Origin: Pseudomonas brassicacearum
GTDB taxonomy: Bacteria; Pseudomonadota; Gammaproteobacteria; Pseudomonadales; Pseudomonadaceae
Assembly: GCF_003732225.1 (NCBI RefSeq)
Contig: NZ_MOBJ01000014.1
Coordinates: 343,428 to 407,427 of the forward strand
Direction: 5' to 3'
Length of the DNA stretch: 64,000 bases
In this document: in pieces, positions 26,894-35,974 of the stretch
Layout of the letters: the number at the start of each line of letters is the position of its first letter
Position numbering within the stretch: position 1 is the stretch's first letter
Translations under genes and position numbers: made by a program
The notes under the pieces: model-generated
The model's database searches: none
What the model saw: the letters and a program-made list of their open reading frames with translations, nothing else
What the model was told of the DNA's origin: nothing

Positions 26894-29563
26894 ATGGGCG
26901 AACTGGCCAAAGAAATCCTCCCGGTCAATATCGAAGACGAGCTGAAACAGTCCTACCTCGACTACGCGATGAGCGTAATTGTCGGGCGGGCACTGCCTGA
27001 TGCGCGCGATGGCTTGAAGCCCGTGCATCGGCGTGTGCTGTTCGCGATGAGCGAACTGGGTAACGACTTCAACAAGCCGTACAAGAAATCTGCCCGTGTT
27101 GTCGGTGACGTGATCGGTAAGTATCACCCGCACGGTGATACCGCGGTGTACGACACCATCGTTCGTATGGCGCAGCCATTCTCGCTGCGTTACCTGCTGG
27201 TAGACGGTCAGGGCAACTTCGGTTCGGTCGACGGCGACAACGCTGCGGCAATGCGATACACCGAAGTGCGCATGACCAAGCTGGCGCACGAGCTGCTGGC
27301 TGACCTGCATAAAGAAACCGTGGACTGGGTGCCGAACTACGACGGCACCGAAATGATCCCGGCGGTCATGCCGACCCGTATTCCCAACCTGCTGGTCAAC
27401 GGCTCCAGCGGTATCGCCGTGGGCATGGCGACCAACATTCCGCCGCACAACCTCGGTGAAGTCATCGACGGTTGCCTGGCACTCATCGACAACCCCGAGT
27501 TGACCATCGATGAGCTGATGCAATACATCCCCGGTCCGGACTTCCCGACCGCCGCGATCATCAACGGTCGCGCCGGCATCATCGAAGCCTACCGTACCGG
27601 TCGTGGCCGTATTTACATGCGTGCCCGTTCGATGATTGAAGACATCGACAAGGTCGGTGGCCGTCAGCAGATTGTCATTACCGAGCTTCCTTACCAGCTG
27701 AACAAGGCGCGTCTGATCGAGAAGATCGCCGAGCTGGTCAAAGAGAAGAAGCTGGAAGGCATCACCGAACTGCGCGACGAGTCCGACAAAGACGGTATGC
27801 GCGTGGTGATCGAGCTGCGTCGCGGCGAAGTGCCTGAGGTGATCCTCAACAACCTCTACGCCCAGACCCAGCTGCAAGCAGTGTTCGGTATCAACATCGT
27901 TGCGCTGATCGACGGCCGTCCGCGGATCCTGAACCTCAAGGACCTGCTGGAAGCCTTCGTTCGTCACCGTCGCGAAGTCGTTACCCGCCGTACCGTGTTC
28001 GAGCTGCGTAAAGCCCGCGAACGTGGTCACATCCTCGAAGGTCAGGCGGTTGCGCTGTCGAACATCGACCCGGTCATCGCCCTGATCAAGGCTTCGCCAA
28101 CCCCGTCGGAAGCCAAGGAAGCGCTGATCAGCACGCCTTGGGAGTCCACCGCGGTGGTCGCGATGGTCGAGCGTGCCGGTGCAGATTCCTGCCGTCCGGA
28201 AAACCTCGATCCGCAATACGGTCTGCGCGACGGCAAGTACTTCCTGTCGCCAGAACAGGCGCAAGCCATTCTGGAGCTGCGTCTGCACCGTCTGACCGGC
28301 CTGGAGCACGAAAAACTGCTGGCCGAGTATCAAGAGATCCTCAACCAGATCGGCGAGCTGATCCGCATCCTCAACAGCGCCACGCGCTTGATGGAAGTGA
28401 TCCGCGAAGAGCTGGAAGTCATTCGTGCCGAGTACGGCGATGTGCGTCGCACCGAGATTCTGGATGCGCGTCTGGACCTGACTCTGGGTGACATGATCCC
28501 GGAAGAAGAGCGCGTCGTGACCATTTCCCACGGTGGCTATGCCAAGACCCAGCCATTGGCTGCGTACCAGGCTCAGCGTCGTGGCGGTAAAGGTAAATCG
28601 GCTACCGGCGTCAAGGATGAGGACTACATCGCTCACCTGCTGGTCGCCAACAGCCACACCACGCTGTTGCTGTTCTCCAGCAAGGGCAAGGTTTACTGGC
28701 TGAAAACCTACGAAATTCCTGAAGCATCCCGCGCTGCCCGTGGTCGTCCGCTGGTCAACCTGCTGCCGCTGGACGATGGTGAATACATCACCACCATGCT
28801 GCCGGTCGAGGAATACACCGAAGGTCACTACATCTTCATGGCTACCGCCAACGGCACCGTGAAGAAGACCCCGCTGGAATCTTTCAGCCGTCAGCGCAGC
28901 GTGGGCTTGATCGCGCTGGAGCTGGACGAAGGCGACGTACTGATCAGCGCTGCCATCACCGATGGCGAGCGTGAAGTCATGCTGTTCTCCGATGGCGGCA
29001 AGGTGACTCGCTTCAAAGAGTCCGACGTTCGCGCCATGGGCCGTACCGCTCGCGGTGTCCGCGGCATGCGCCTGCCGGAAGGTCAGAAGCTGATTTCCAT
29101 GCTGATCCCGGAAGAAGGCAGCCAGATCCTCACCGCTTCGGCGCGTGGTTTCGGCAAGCGTACCGCCATCACCGAGTTCCCTGAGTACAAGCGTGGCGGT
29201 CAGGGCGTTATCGCCATGGTCAGCAACGAGCGTAACGGCCGTCTGGTCGGTGCAGTCCAGGTGCTCGATGGTGAGGAAATCATGCTGATTTCCGACCAGG
29301 GCACCCTGGTGCGTACTCGTGTTGACGAAGTATCCAGTCTGGGTCGTAACACCCAGGGCGTGACCCTGATCAAACTGGCCAGCGATGAAACACTGGTCGG
29401 TCTGGAGCGGGTTCAGGAGCCATCGGAAGTCGAAGGCGAAGAGCTGGAAGGCGAAGAAGGCGTTGAGCTGGAAGGCGTCGTGCTCGATGCCGGCACCGAG
29501 CCGGACGACACTGTCGAAAGCCAGCAGGCTGACGCAGCTGACGAAGAAGAGCCGCAAGACTAA
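26894..29563 (+). CDS. gyrA: DNA gyrase subunit A
   Basis: An 889-residue GyrA that, with GyrB, introduces negative supercoils. The active-site Tyr122 lies in AAMRYTE, and the GyrA box QRRGGKG needed for DNA wrapping is in the C-terminal domain. The quinolone-resistance region has Thr83 and Asp87, the usual Pseudomonas wild-type residues, so no known resistance change is seen there. The tail is strongly acidic (EGEELEGEEGVELEG). ATG 26894 gives the canonical MGELAKEILPVNIEDEL start. serC follows 64 bases downstream. Confidence 0.98.
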   Translation: MGELAKEILPVNIEDELKQSYLDYAMSVIVGRALPDARDGLKPVHRRVLFAMSELGNDFNKPYKKSARVVGDVIGKYHPHGDTAVYDTIVRMAQPFSLRYLLVDGQGNFGSVDGDNAAAMRYTEVRMTKLAHELLADLHKETVDWVPNYDGTEMIPAVMPTRIPNLLVNGSSGIAVGMATNIPPHNLGEVIDGCLALIDNPELTIDELMQYIPGPDFPTAAIINGRAGIIEAYRTGRGRIYMRARSMIEDIDKVGGRQQIVITELPYQLNKARLIEKIAELVKEKKLEGITELRDESDKDGMRVVIELRRGEVPEVILNNLYAQTQLQAVFGINIVALIDGRPRILNLKDLLEAFVRHRREVVTRRTVFELRKARERGHILEGQAVALSNIDPVIALIKASPTPSEAKEALISTPWESTAVVAMVERAGADSCRPENLDPQYGLRDGKYFLSPEQAQAILELRLHRLTGLEHEKLLAEYQEILNQIGELIRILNSATRLMEVIREELEVIRAEYGDVRRTEILDARLDLTLGDMIPEEERVVTISHGGYAKTQPLAAYQAQRRGGKGKSATGVKDEDYIAHLLVANSHTTLLLFSSKGKVYWLKTYEIPEASRAARGRPLVNLLPLDDGEYITTMLPVEEYTEGHYIFMATANGTVKKTPLESFSRQRSVGLIALELDEGDVLISAAITDGEREVMLFSDGGKVTRFKESDVRAMGRTARGVRGMRLPEGQKLISMLIPEEGSQILTASARGFGKRTAITEFPEYKRGGQGVIAMVSNERNGRLVGAVQVLDGEEIMLISDQGTLVRTRVDEVSSLGRNTQGVTLIKLASDETLVGLERVQEPSEVEGEELEGEEGVELEGVVLDAGTEPDDTVESQQADAADEEEPQD

Positions 29564-29627
29564 CCAAATCGTAGCAGGGCAGAGTGTTTGCTCTGTCCGC
29601 TACCGTGAATGCATAGCGAGAGTGGAT

Positions 29628-30713
29628 GTGAGCAAACGAGCCTATAACTTCTGCGCAGGTCCTGCTGCGCTGCCTGAAGCTGTCCTGTTGCGTGCCCAGT
29701 CGGAGTTGCTCGACTGGCATGGCAAGGGCCTCTCGGTCATGGAAATGAGCCATCGCAGCGATGAGTTTGTGTCCATTGCGACCAAGGCCGAGCAGGATCT
29801 GCGTGATCTGCTGAATATCCCCTCGAACTATAAAGTGCTGTTTCTGCAAGGCGGCGCCAGCCAGCAATTTGCTCAGATTCCACTGAACCTGTTGCCGGAA
29901 AACGGTAAAGCCGACTATATCGACACCGGTATCTGGTCGCAGAAAGCCATTGAAGAAGCGCAGCGCTACGGCCACGTCAACGTTGCCGCTACCGCCAAGC
30001 CTTACGACTATTTCGCCATTCCCGGTCAGAACGAATGGAAGCTGTCGCAAGACGCGGCCTACGTGCACTACGCGCCGAACGAAACCATCGGCGGCCTGGA
30101 ATTCCAGTGGATCCCGGAAGTCGGTGATGTGCCACTGGTTGCTGACATGTCTTCGGACATTCTCTCGCGCCCCGTGGACGTCTCGCGTTTCGGCATGATC
30201 TACGCCGGCGCCCAGAAAAACATCGGCCCGAGCGGCATCGTCGTCAACATCGTGCGTGAAGACCTGCTGGGTCGCGCCCGTTCGTTCTGCCCGACCATGC
30301 TCGACTACAAGGTCGCAGCCGACAACGGCTCGATGTACAACACCCCGCCAACACTGGCCTGGTACTTGTCCGGTCTTGTGTTCGAATGGCTGAAAGAGCA
30401 GGGTGGTGTTGAGGCCATTGGCAAGCTCAATGAAGTCAAGCAGCGCACGCTGTACAGCTTCATCGATGCTAGCGGCTTGTACAGCAACCCGATCAACAAG
30501 GCTGACCGCTCGTGGATGAACGTGCCGTTCCGTCTGGCTGACGATCGCCTCGACAAGCCGTTCCTGGTCGGTGCCGAGGCGCGCGGTCTGCTGAACCTCA
30601 AGGGTCACCGTTCGGTAGGCGGCATGCGTGCCTCTATCTACAACGCCGTCGACATCAACGCAATCAATGCGCTGGTTTCGTACATGGCAGAGTTCGAGAA
30701 GGAACACGGCTAA
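29628..30713 (+). CDS. serC: Phosphoserine aminotransferase SerC
   Basis: A 361-residue class V aminotransferase that forms 3-phosphoserine for serine and acts in pyridoxal phosphate synthesis. The PLP lysine lies in AGAQKNIGPSG, and the N-terminal NFCAGPAALP motif is present. The start is GTG 29628, which gives the family length; the frame is open into the gyrA end. Its stop overlaps the pheA start by one base, which indicates translational coupling. Confidence 0.96.
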   Translation: MSKRAYNFCAGPAALPEAVLLRAQSELLDWHGKGLSVMEMSHRSDEFVSIATKAEQDLRDLLNIPSNYKVLFLQGGASQQFAQIPLNLLPENGKADYIDTGIWSQKAIEEAQRYGHVNVAATAKPYDYFAIPGQNEWKLSQDAAYVHYAPNETIGGLEFQWIPEVGDVPLVADMSSDILSRPVDVSRFGMIYAGAQKNIGPSGIVVNIVREDLLGRARSFCPTMLDYKVAADNGSMYNTPPTLAWYLSGLVFEWLKEQGGVEAIGKLNEVKQRTLYSFIDASGLYSNPINKADRSWMNVPFRLADDRLDKPFLVGAEARGLLNLKGHRSVGGMRASIYNAVDINAINALVSYMAEFEKEHG

Positions 30714-31807
30714 TGTCTGAGCAAGAACTCAAGGCACTGCGCCTGCGCATTGATGCCCTGGACGAAAAAGTCCTGGAGCTGATCAGTGAGCGTGCGCGCT
30801 GCGCCCAGGAAGTCGCGCGAGTAAAGATGGCCTCGCTGGCCGAAGGCGAAGTGCCGGTGTTCTATCGTCCTGAGCGTGAAGCCCAGGTGCTCAAGCGCGT
30901 AATGGAGCGTAACCAGGGGCCGTTGGGCAACGAAGAGATGGCGCGGTTGTTCCGTGAAATCATGTCGTCGTGCCTGGCGCTCGAGCAGCCGCTGAAAGTG
31001 GCCTACCTCGGCCCTGAAGGAACCTTCACTCAAGCGGCGGCCATGAAGCACTTCGGTCACGCAGTGATCAGCAAGCCAATGGCGGCGATCGACGAAGTGT
31101 TCCGTGAAGTGGCCGCGGGTGCGGTGAACTTTGGCGTGGTGCCTGTGGAAAACTCCACTGAAGGCGCGGTCAACCACACCCTCGACAGCTTCCTCGAACA
31201 CGACATGGTTATCTGTGGCGAAGTCGAGCTGCGCATTCACCACCACTTGCTGGTGGGTGAAAACACCAAGACTGACAGCATCAGCCGTATTTACTCCCAT
31301 GCCCAGTCCCTGGCGCAGTGCCGTAAGTGGCTGGATGCTCACTACCCGAACGTCGAGCGCGTGGCGGTATCGAGCAATGCCGAAGCGGCCAAGCGGGTCA
31401 AGGGTGAGTGGAACTCGGCGGCGATTGCCGGCGACATGGCGGCAGGCTTGTACGGTCTGACTCGTCTGGCCGAAAAAATCGAGGATCGCCCGGACAACTC
31501 CACGCGATTCCTGATGATCGGCAGCCAGGAAGTGCCACCGACCGGCGACGACAAAACGTCGATCATTGTCTCGATGAGCAACAAGCCCGGCGCGCTTCAC
31601 GAGTTGCTGGTGCCGTTCCATGACAATGGCATCGACCTGACGCGGATCGAAACCCGTCCGTCGCGCAGCGGTAAGTGGACCTACGTGTTCTTCATTGATT
31701 TCGTCGGCCACCACCGCGACCCGCTGATAAAAGGTGTGCTGGAGAAAATCAGTCAGGAAGCAGTGGCACTTAAAGTGTTGGGTTCCTACCCGAAAGCAGT
31801 TCTCTAA
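30713..31807 (+). CDS. pheA: Chorismate mutase/prephenate dehydratase PheA
   Basis: A 364-residue bifunctional enzyme of phenylalanine synthesis. An AroQ-type chorismate mutase occupies residues 1-90, prephenate dehydratase about 95-275 (GPEGTFTQAA and NSTEGAVNHTLD motifs), and an ACT regulatory domain follows with the effector-binding IETRPSRSGKW. Feedback control by phenylalanine is expected for the family. It is coupled to serC by a TAATG junction. Confidence 0.97.
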   Translation: MSEQELKALRLRIDALDEKVLELISERARCAQEVARVKMASLAEGEVPVFYRPEREAQVLKRVMERNQGPLGNEEMARLFREIMSSCLALEQPLKVAYLGPEGTFTQAAAMKHFGHAVISKPMAAIDEVFREVAAGAVNFGVVPVENSTEGAVNHTLDSFLEHDMVICGEVELRIHHHLLVGENTKTDSISRIYSHAQSLAQCRKWLDAHYPNVERVAVSSNAEAAKRVKGEWNSAAIAGDMAAGLYGLTRLAEKIEDRPDNSTRFLMIGSQEVPPTGDDKTSIIVSMSNKPGALHELLVPFHDNGIDLTRIETRPSRSGKWTYVFFIDFVGHHRDPLIKGVLEKISQEAVALKVLGSYPKAVL

Positions 31808-31818
31808 AGGCGTTAACA

Positions 31819-32931
31819 ATGAGTGGCGACTTCCTCGCTCTGGCACAGCCGGGCGTGCAACAACTTTCGCCTTACGTTCCGGGCAAGCCCGTGGACGAAC
31901 TGGCCCGCGAGCTGGACATCGATCCGGCAAAAATCGTCAAACTGGCGAGCAACGAAAACCCGCTGGGCGCCAGTCCCAAGGCGCTGGCGGCGATTCGCGA
32001 AGAGCTGGCCGAGCTGACCCGCTATCCGGACGGCAACGGTTTTGCGCTGAAAACCCTGCTGGCTGAGCAGTGTCGGGTCGAGCTCGATCAAGTGACGCTG
32101 GGCAACGGTTCCAACGACATTCTCGAGCTGGTCGCGCGTGCCTACCTGGCGCCGGGCCTGAATGCGGTGTTCAGTGAGCATGCATTCGCGGTCTACCCAA
32201 TCGTCACGCAGGCTGTCGGTGCGCAAGCGCGAGTGATCCCCGCCAAAGACTGGGGTCATGACCTGCCGGCCATGCTCGCAGCCATCGACAGCAATACCCG
32301 CGTGGTGTTCATCGCCAATCCGAACAACCCGACCGGGACCTGGTTCGGCGCCGAGGCGCTGGATGAGTTCCTGCAGGACGTGCCTGCGCATGTGCTGGTA
32401 GTGCTGGATGAGGCGTACATCGAGTACGCCGAAGGTAGCGATCTGCCGGATGGCCTGGATTTCCTTGCGGCATACCCGAATCTGCTGGTTTCCCGGACCT
32501 TCTCCAAGGCTTACGGTCTGGCCGCATTGCGCATCGGTTACGGCTTGTCGACCGCGGTGGTTGCCGATGTGTTGAACCGCGTGCGTCAGCCATTCAATGT
32601 CAACAGTCTGGCCTTGGCTGCGGCCTGCGCGGCGCTGCAGGACGATGAGTACCTGGCTGAAAGCCGTCGCCTGAACGAGTCCGGCATGCAGCAACTCGAA
32701 GCGGGTTTCCGTGAGTTGGGGCTGAGCTGGATTCCTTCCAGGGGCAATTTCATTTGCGTGGATCTGGGGCGTGTTGCGGCGCCGGTATTCCAGGGCTTGC
32801 TGCATGAGGGCGTGATCGTGCGCCCGGTGGCCAATTACGGCATGCCGAACCACTTGCGCATCACCATCGGTCTGCCGGCTGAAAACAGTCGCTTCCTCGA
32901 GGCGCTGACCAAGGTTCTGGCCCGTGGTTGA
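31819..32931 (+). CDS. hisC: Histidinol-phosphate/aromatic aminotransferase HisC
   Basis: A 370-residue class I/II aminotransferase. The PLP lysine lies in SRTFSKAYGLAALRIGY, and NPNNPTGTW and VVLDEAYIEY are conserved. Placement between pheA and the tyrA-aroA fusion suggests that this copy (the HisC2 type) serves aromatic amino acid transamination as well as or instead of histidine synthesis; this is inference. It ends inside the start of the next gene, overlapping by eight bases. Confidence 0.94.
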   Translation: MSGDFLALAQPGVQQLSPYVPGKPVDELARELDIDPAKIVKLASNENPLGASPKALAAIREELAELTRYPDGNGFALKTLLAEQCRVELDQVTLGNGSNDILELVARAYLAPGLNAVFSEHAFAVYPIVTQAVGAQARVIPAKDWGHDLPAMLAAIDSNTRVVFIANPNNPTGTWFGAEALDEFLQDVPAHVLVVLDEAYIEYAEGSDLPDGLDFLAAYPNLLVSRTFSKAYGLAALRIGYGLSTAVVADVLNRVRQPFNVNSLALAAACAALQDDEYLAESRRLNESGMQQLEAGFRELGLSWIPSRGNFICVDLGRVAAPVFQGLLHEGVIVRPVANYGMPNHLRITIGLPAENSRFLEALTKVLARG

Positions 32932-35167
32932 TGTCATCGACGTGCAACCTGCTGTGCCTATGATCGGTCGCCTGGTGGTGGTCGGTCTGGGGCTGATCGG
33001 CGGTTCGTTTGCCAAGGGCCTGCGTGAAAGCGGGTTGTGTCGTGAAGTGGTCGGCGTCGATCTCGATCCGTTATCGCGAAAACTCGCCGGTGAGCTGGGC
33101 GTGGTGGATCGTTGCGAAGACGACCTCGCTGTCGCGTGCCGCGGTGCCGACGTGATTCAGTTGGCGGTGCCGATCCTGGCGATGGAGAAGCTGCTGGCGC
33201 TGTTGGCTGGCATGGACCTGGGGGCGGCGATTCTGACCGATGTCGGCAGTGCCAAAGGCAATGTGGTGCGCGCAGCGACCGAAGCCTTCGGTGGCATGCC
33301 GGCGCGCTTCGTTCCGGGGCATCCGATCGCCGGTTCCGAGCAGAGCGGGGTAGAGGCTTCCAACGCTCAGTTGTTCCGTCGGCACAAAGTGATTCTGACG
33401 CCGCTCGATCAAACCGATCCGACTGCCCTGGCGGTCGTTGACCGGCTCTGGCGCGAATTGGGTGCCGATGTCGAGCACATGCAGGTCGAGCGTCACGACG
33501 AAGTGTTGGCGGCGACCAGCCATTTGCCGCACCTGCTGGCGTTCGGTTTGGTCGATTCATTGGCCAAACGCAGTGAAAATCTGGAAATCTTCCGTTACGC
33601 TGCGGGCGGTTTCCGCGATTTCACGAGAATCGCCGGCAGTGACCCGGTCATGTGGCACGACATCTTCCTCGCCAATCGCGAAGCTGTTCTGCGCACACTC
33701 GATACATTTCGCAGCGATCTCGACGCCTTGCGCGACGCGGTCGATGCAGGGGACGGGCACCAACTGTTGGGCGTCTTTACGCGCGCCCGGGTTGCCCGCG
33801 AGCATTTCAGTAAAATCCTGGCCCGCCGGGCCTATGTGGACGCTATGAACTCCAACGATCTGATTTTCCTGGCAAATCCTGGTGGCCGCCTGAGTGGGCG
33901 GATTCGTGTACCAGGCGACAAGTCGATTTCCCACCGTTCAATCATGCTCGGCTCCCTCGCGGAAGGCGTTACTGAAGTCGAAGGTTTTCTTGAAGGCGAA
34001 GATGCCCTGGCGACCTTGCAAGCCTTCCGTGACATGGGCGTCGTGATCGAAGGTCCGCACCATGGTCGCGTGACCATTCATGGTGTCGGCCTGCATGGCT
34101 TGAAACCGGCTCCTGGCCCGATTTATCTGGGTAACTCGGGTACTTCGATGCGTCTGCTGTCCGGCTTGCTGGCCGCGCAGAACTTCGACAGCACCCTGAC
34201 GGGCGATGCATCGCTGTCCAAGCGTCCGATGAATCGTGTGGCCAACCCGCTGCGCGAGATGGGCGCAGTGATCGAGACGGCTGCAGAAGGTCGTCCACCG
34301 ATGACCATTCGTGGCGGCAACAAGCTCAAGGGCCTGACTTACACCATGCCGATGGCCAGTGCCCAGGTTAAATCCTGCCTGCTGTTGGCAGGGCTGTACG
34401 CCGAGGGCAAGACCACCGTCACCGAGCCTGCGCCAACCCGCGACCACACCGAGCGCATGCTGCGTGGCTTCGGTTACCCGGTTACCGTCAACGGCGCCAC
34501 CGCGTCGGTCGAATCCGGCCACAAGTTGACCGCGACGCACATTGAAGTGCCGGGTGATATCTCCTCGTCAGCATTCTTCCTGGTGGCAGCGTCGATTGCC
34601 GAAGGTTCGGAGCTGGTGCTTGAGCATGTGGGGATCAACCCGACCCGTACCGGCGTGATCGATATCCTGCGTCTGATGGGCGCCGATATCACCCTGGAAA
34701 ACCAGCGTGAAGTCGGCGGCGAGCCGGTGGCTGACTTGCGTGTGCGAGCGGCTAAGCTTAAAGGTATCGAAATTCCTGAAGCGCTGGTTCCGCTGGCTAT
34801 CGACGAGTTCCCGGTGTTGTTCGTGGCGGCGGCTTGTGCCGAAGGTCGGACGATTCTGCGTGGCGCGGAAGAGTTGCGGGTCAAGGAGTCGGATCGTATC
34901 CAGGTGATGGCGGATGGTTTGCTGGCGCTGGGCGTCAAGTGCGAGCCAACCCCGGACGGCATCATCATCGACGGCAGCCAGATTGGCGGCGGCGAAGTGC
35001 ATGGCCACGGCGATCACCGGATTGCCATGGCGTTCAGCGTTGCGTCGTTGCGTGCCAGCGCGCCGATCCGCATCCATGACTGCGCCAACGTTGCGACCTC
35101 CTTCCCGAACTTCCTCGCGTTGTGCGCGCAAGTCGGCATTCGTGTCGCTCAAGAGGCTCAGTCGTGA
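32924..35167 (+). CDS. aroA: Prephenate dehydrogenase / EPSP synthase fusion (TyrA-AroA)
   Basis: A 747-residue natural fusion known from Pseudomonas. Residues 1 to about 300 are prephenate (arogenate) dehydrogenase with the NAD loop VGLGLIGGSFAKGL; from about 310 the 5-enolpyruvylshikimate-3-phosphate synthase begins with GGRLSGRIRVPGDKSISHR, and it has LGNSGTSMRL and RVKESDR in the usual places. One polypeptide thus carries a step of the shikimate trunk and the tyrosine branch. GTG 32924 overlaps the hisC end; ATG 32960 (MIGRLVV) is the alternative start. The cmk GTG overlaps its stop. Confidence 0.96.
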   Translation: MVDVIDVQPAVPMIGRLVVVGLGLIGGSFAKGLRESGLCREVVGVDLDPLSRKLAGELGVVDRCEDDLAVACRGADVIQLAVPILAMEKLLALLAGMDLGAAILTDVGSAKGNVVRAATEAFGGMPARFVPGHPIAGSEQSGVEASNAQLFRRHKVILTPLDQTDPTALAVVDRLWRELGADVEHMQVERHDEVLAATSHLPHLLAFGLVDSLAKRSENLEIFRYAAGGFRDFTRIAGSDPVMWHDIFLANREAVLRTLDTFRSDLDALRDAVDAGDGHQLLGVFTRARVAREHFSKILARRAYVDAMNSNDLIFLANPGGRLSGRIRVPGDKSISHRSIMLGSLAEGVTEVEGFLEGEDALATLQAFRDMGVVIEGPHHGRVTIHGVGLHGLKPAPGPIYLGNSGTSMRLLSGLLAAQNFDSTLTGDASLSKRPMNRVANPLREMGAVIETAAEGRPPMTIRGGNKLKGLTYTMPMASAQVKSCLLLAGLYAEGKTTVTEPAPTRDHTERMLRGFGYPVTVNGATASVESGHKLTATHIEVPGDISSSAFFLVAASIAEGSELVLEHVGINPTRTGVIDILRLMGADITLENQREVGGEPVADLRVRAAKLKGIEIPEALVPLAIDEFPVLFVAAACAEGRTILRGAEELRVKESDRIQVMADGLLALGVKCEPTPDGIIIDGSQIGGGEVHGHGDHRIAMAFSVASLRASAPIRIHDCANVATSFPNFLALCAQVGIRVAQEAQS

Positions 35168-35853
35168 CCAGCCATGCTCCGGTAATCACCATCGATGGGC
35201 CGAGCGGTTCGGGCAAGGGCACCATCGCCGGGATCCTCGCCAAGCGCCTGGGCTGGTGCTTGCTGGATTCCGGTGCGTTGTACCGTTTGCTGGCATTCGC
35301 TGCGCGCAATCATGGTGTCGACCTGACCAATGAAGAGTCGCTGAAGCTGCTGGCCGCTCATCTCGATGTGCAGTTCATCGGAGCGACCGAAGGTCATCCA
35401 CAGCGCATCATCCTTGAAGGTGACGATGTCACTGACGATTTGCGCAACGAGCAGGTCGGTGCCTGGGCCTCGCAAGTGGCTGCACTGCCTGCGGTGCGTG
35501 ACGCTTTGCTGCAGCGCCAGCGGGCATTTCAGGAAGCGCCGGGGCTGGTGGCCGATGGTCGTGACATGGGCACCGTTGTATTTCCCGACGCGCCGCTGAA
35601 GATTTTTCTGACCGCCAGCGCCGAGGAACGGGCACGCCGTCGTTATTTGCAGTTGAAGGGCAAAGTCGAGGGTGTTAGTCTGTCGAGTCTGCTAGATGAG
35701 ATCCGTGTGCGCGATGAGCGCGACACCCAGCGAGCGGTAGCCCCGCTCAAGCCGGCGGTCGACGCCATACAGCTGGATTCCACGGAGTTGTCCATCGAGC
35801 AGGTGCTGGAACGCATCATGAGTGAGATCGCCATTCGCGATATCGCCGGGTGA
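35164..35853 (+). CDS. cmk: (d)CMP kinase Cmk
   Basis: A 229-residue cytidylate kinase that phosphorylates CMP and dCMP. The P-loop is IDGPSGSGKGT and the DGRDMGTVVFPDA motif is conserved. GTG 35164 overlaps the aroA stop by four bases and has AGAGG upstream; the ORF is open to 35122 but codes nothing family-like there. It is the last gene before a terminator-like hairpin and rpsA, an order shared with many gammaproteobacteria. Confidence 0.95.
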   Translation: MTSHAPVITIDGPSGSGKGTIAGILAKRLGWCLLDSGALYRLLAFAARNHGVDLTNEESLKLLAAHLDVQFIGATEGHPQRIILEGDDVTDDLRNEQVGAWASQVAALPAVRDALLQRQRAFQEAPGLVADGRDMGTVVFPDAPLKIFLTASAEERARRRYLQLKGKVEGVSLSSLLDEIRVRDERDTQRAVAPLKPAVDAIQLDSTELSIEQVLERIMSEIAIRDIAG

Positions 35854-35862
35854 CCAAGAAAT

Positions 35863-35900
35863 ACCGCAGGGGACCAGTCATAGTCTTGCGGTCTTTCTTT
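35863..35900 (+). terminator. Probable terminator or attenuator between cmk and rpsA
   Basis: Imperfect stem ACCGCA/TGCGGT extended by GAC/GTC, followed by CTTTCTTTT. It begins 10 bases after the cmk stop. The T tract is broken, so termination may be partial. Confidence 0.55.
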
Positions 35901-35914
35901 TATATAAACGTAAC

Positions 35915-35934
35915 CCACATCGTCTGGGATGTGG
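35915..35934 (+). promoter_or_regulatory. rpsA leader hairpin
   Basis: Seven-base stem CCACATC/GATGTGG with loop GTCTGG, ending 40 bases before the rpsA ATG. In E. coli the rpsA leader folds into hairpins that allow S1 to repress its own translation; a similar role here is inference from position. Confidence 0.5.
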
Positions 35935-35974
35935 CAGATGGGCGTATTCTTCGCCCTTATCAACAGGAATTAAA

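Noticed and set aside
26867..29557. An 896-codon open frame on the strand opposite gyrA
   Set aside because: It is an exact shadow of gyrA, produced by high-GC codon bias; it has no family character and no ribosome site.
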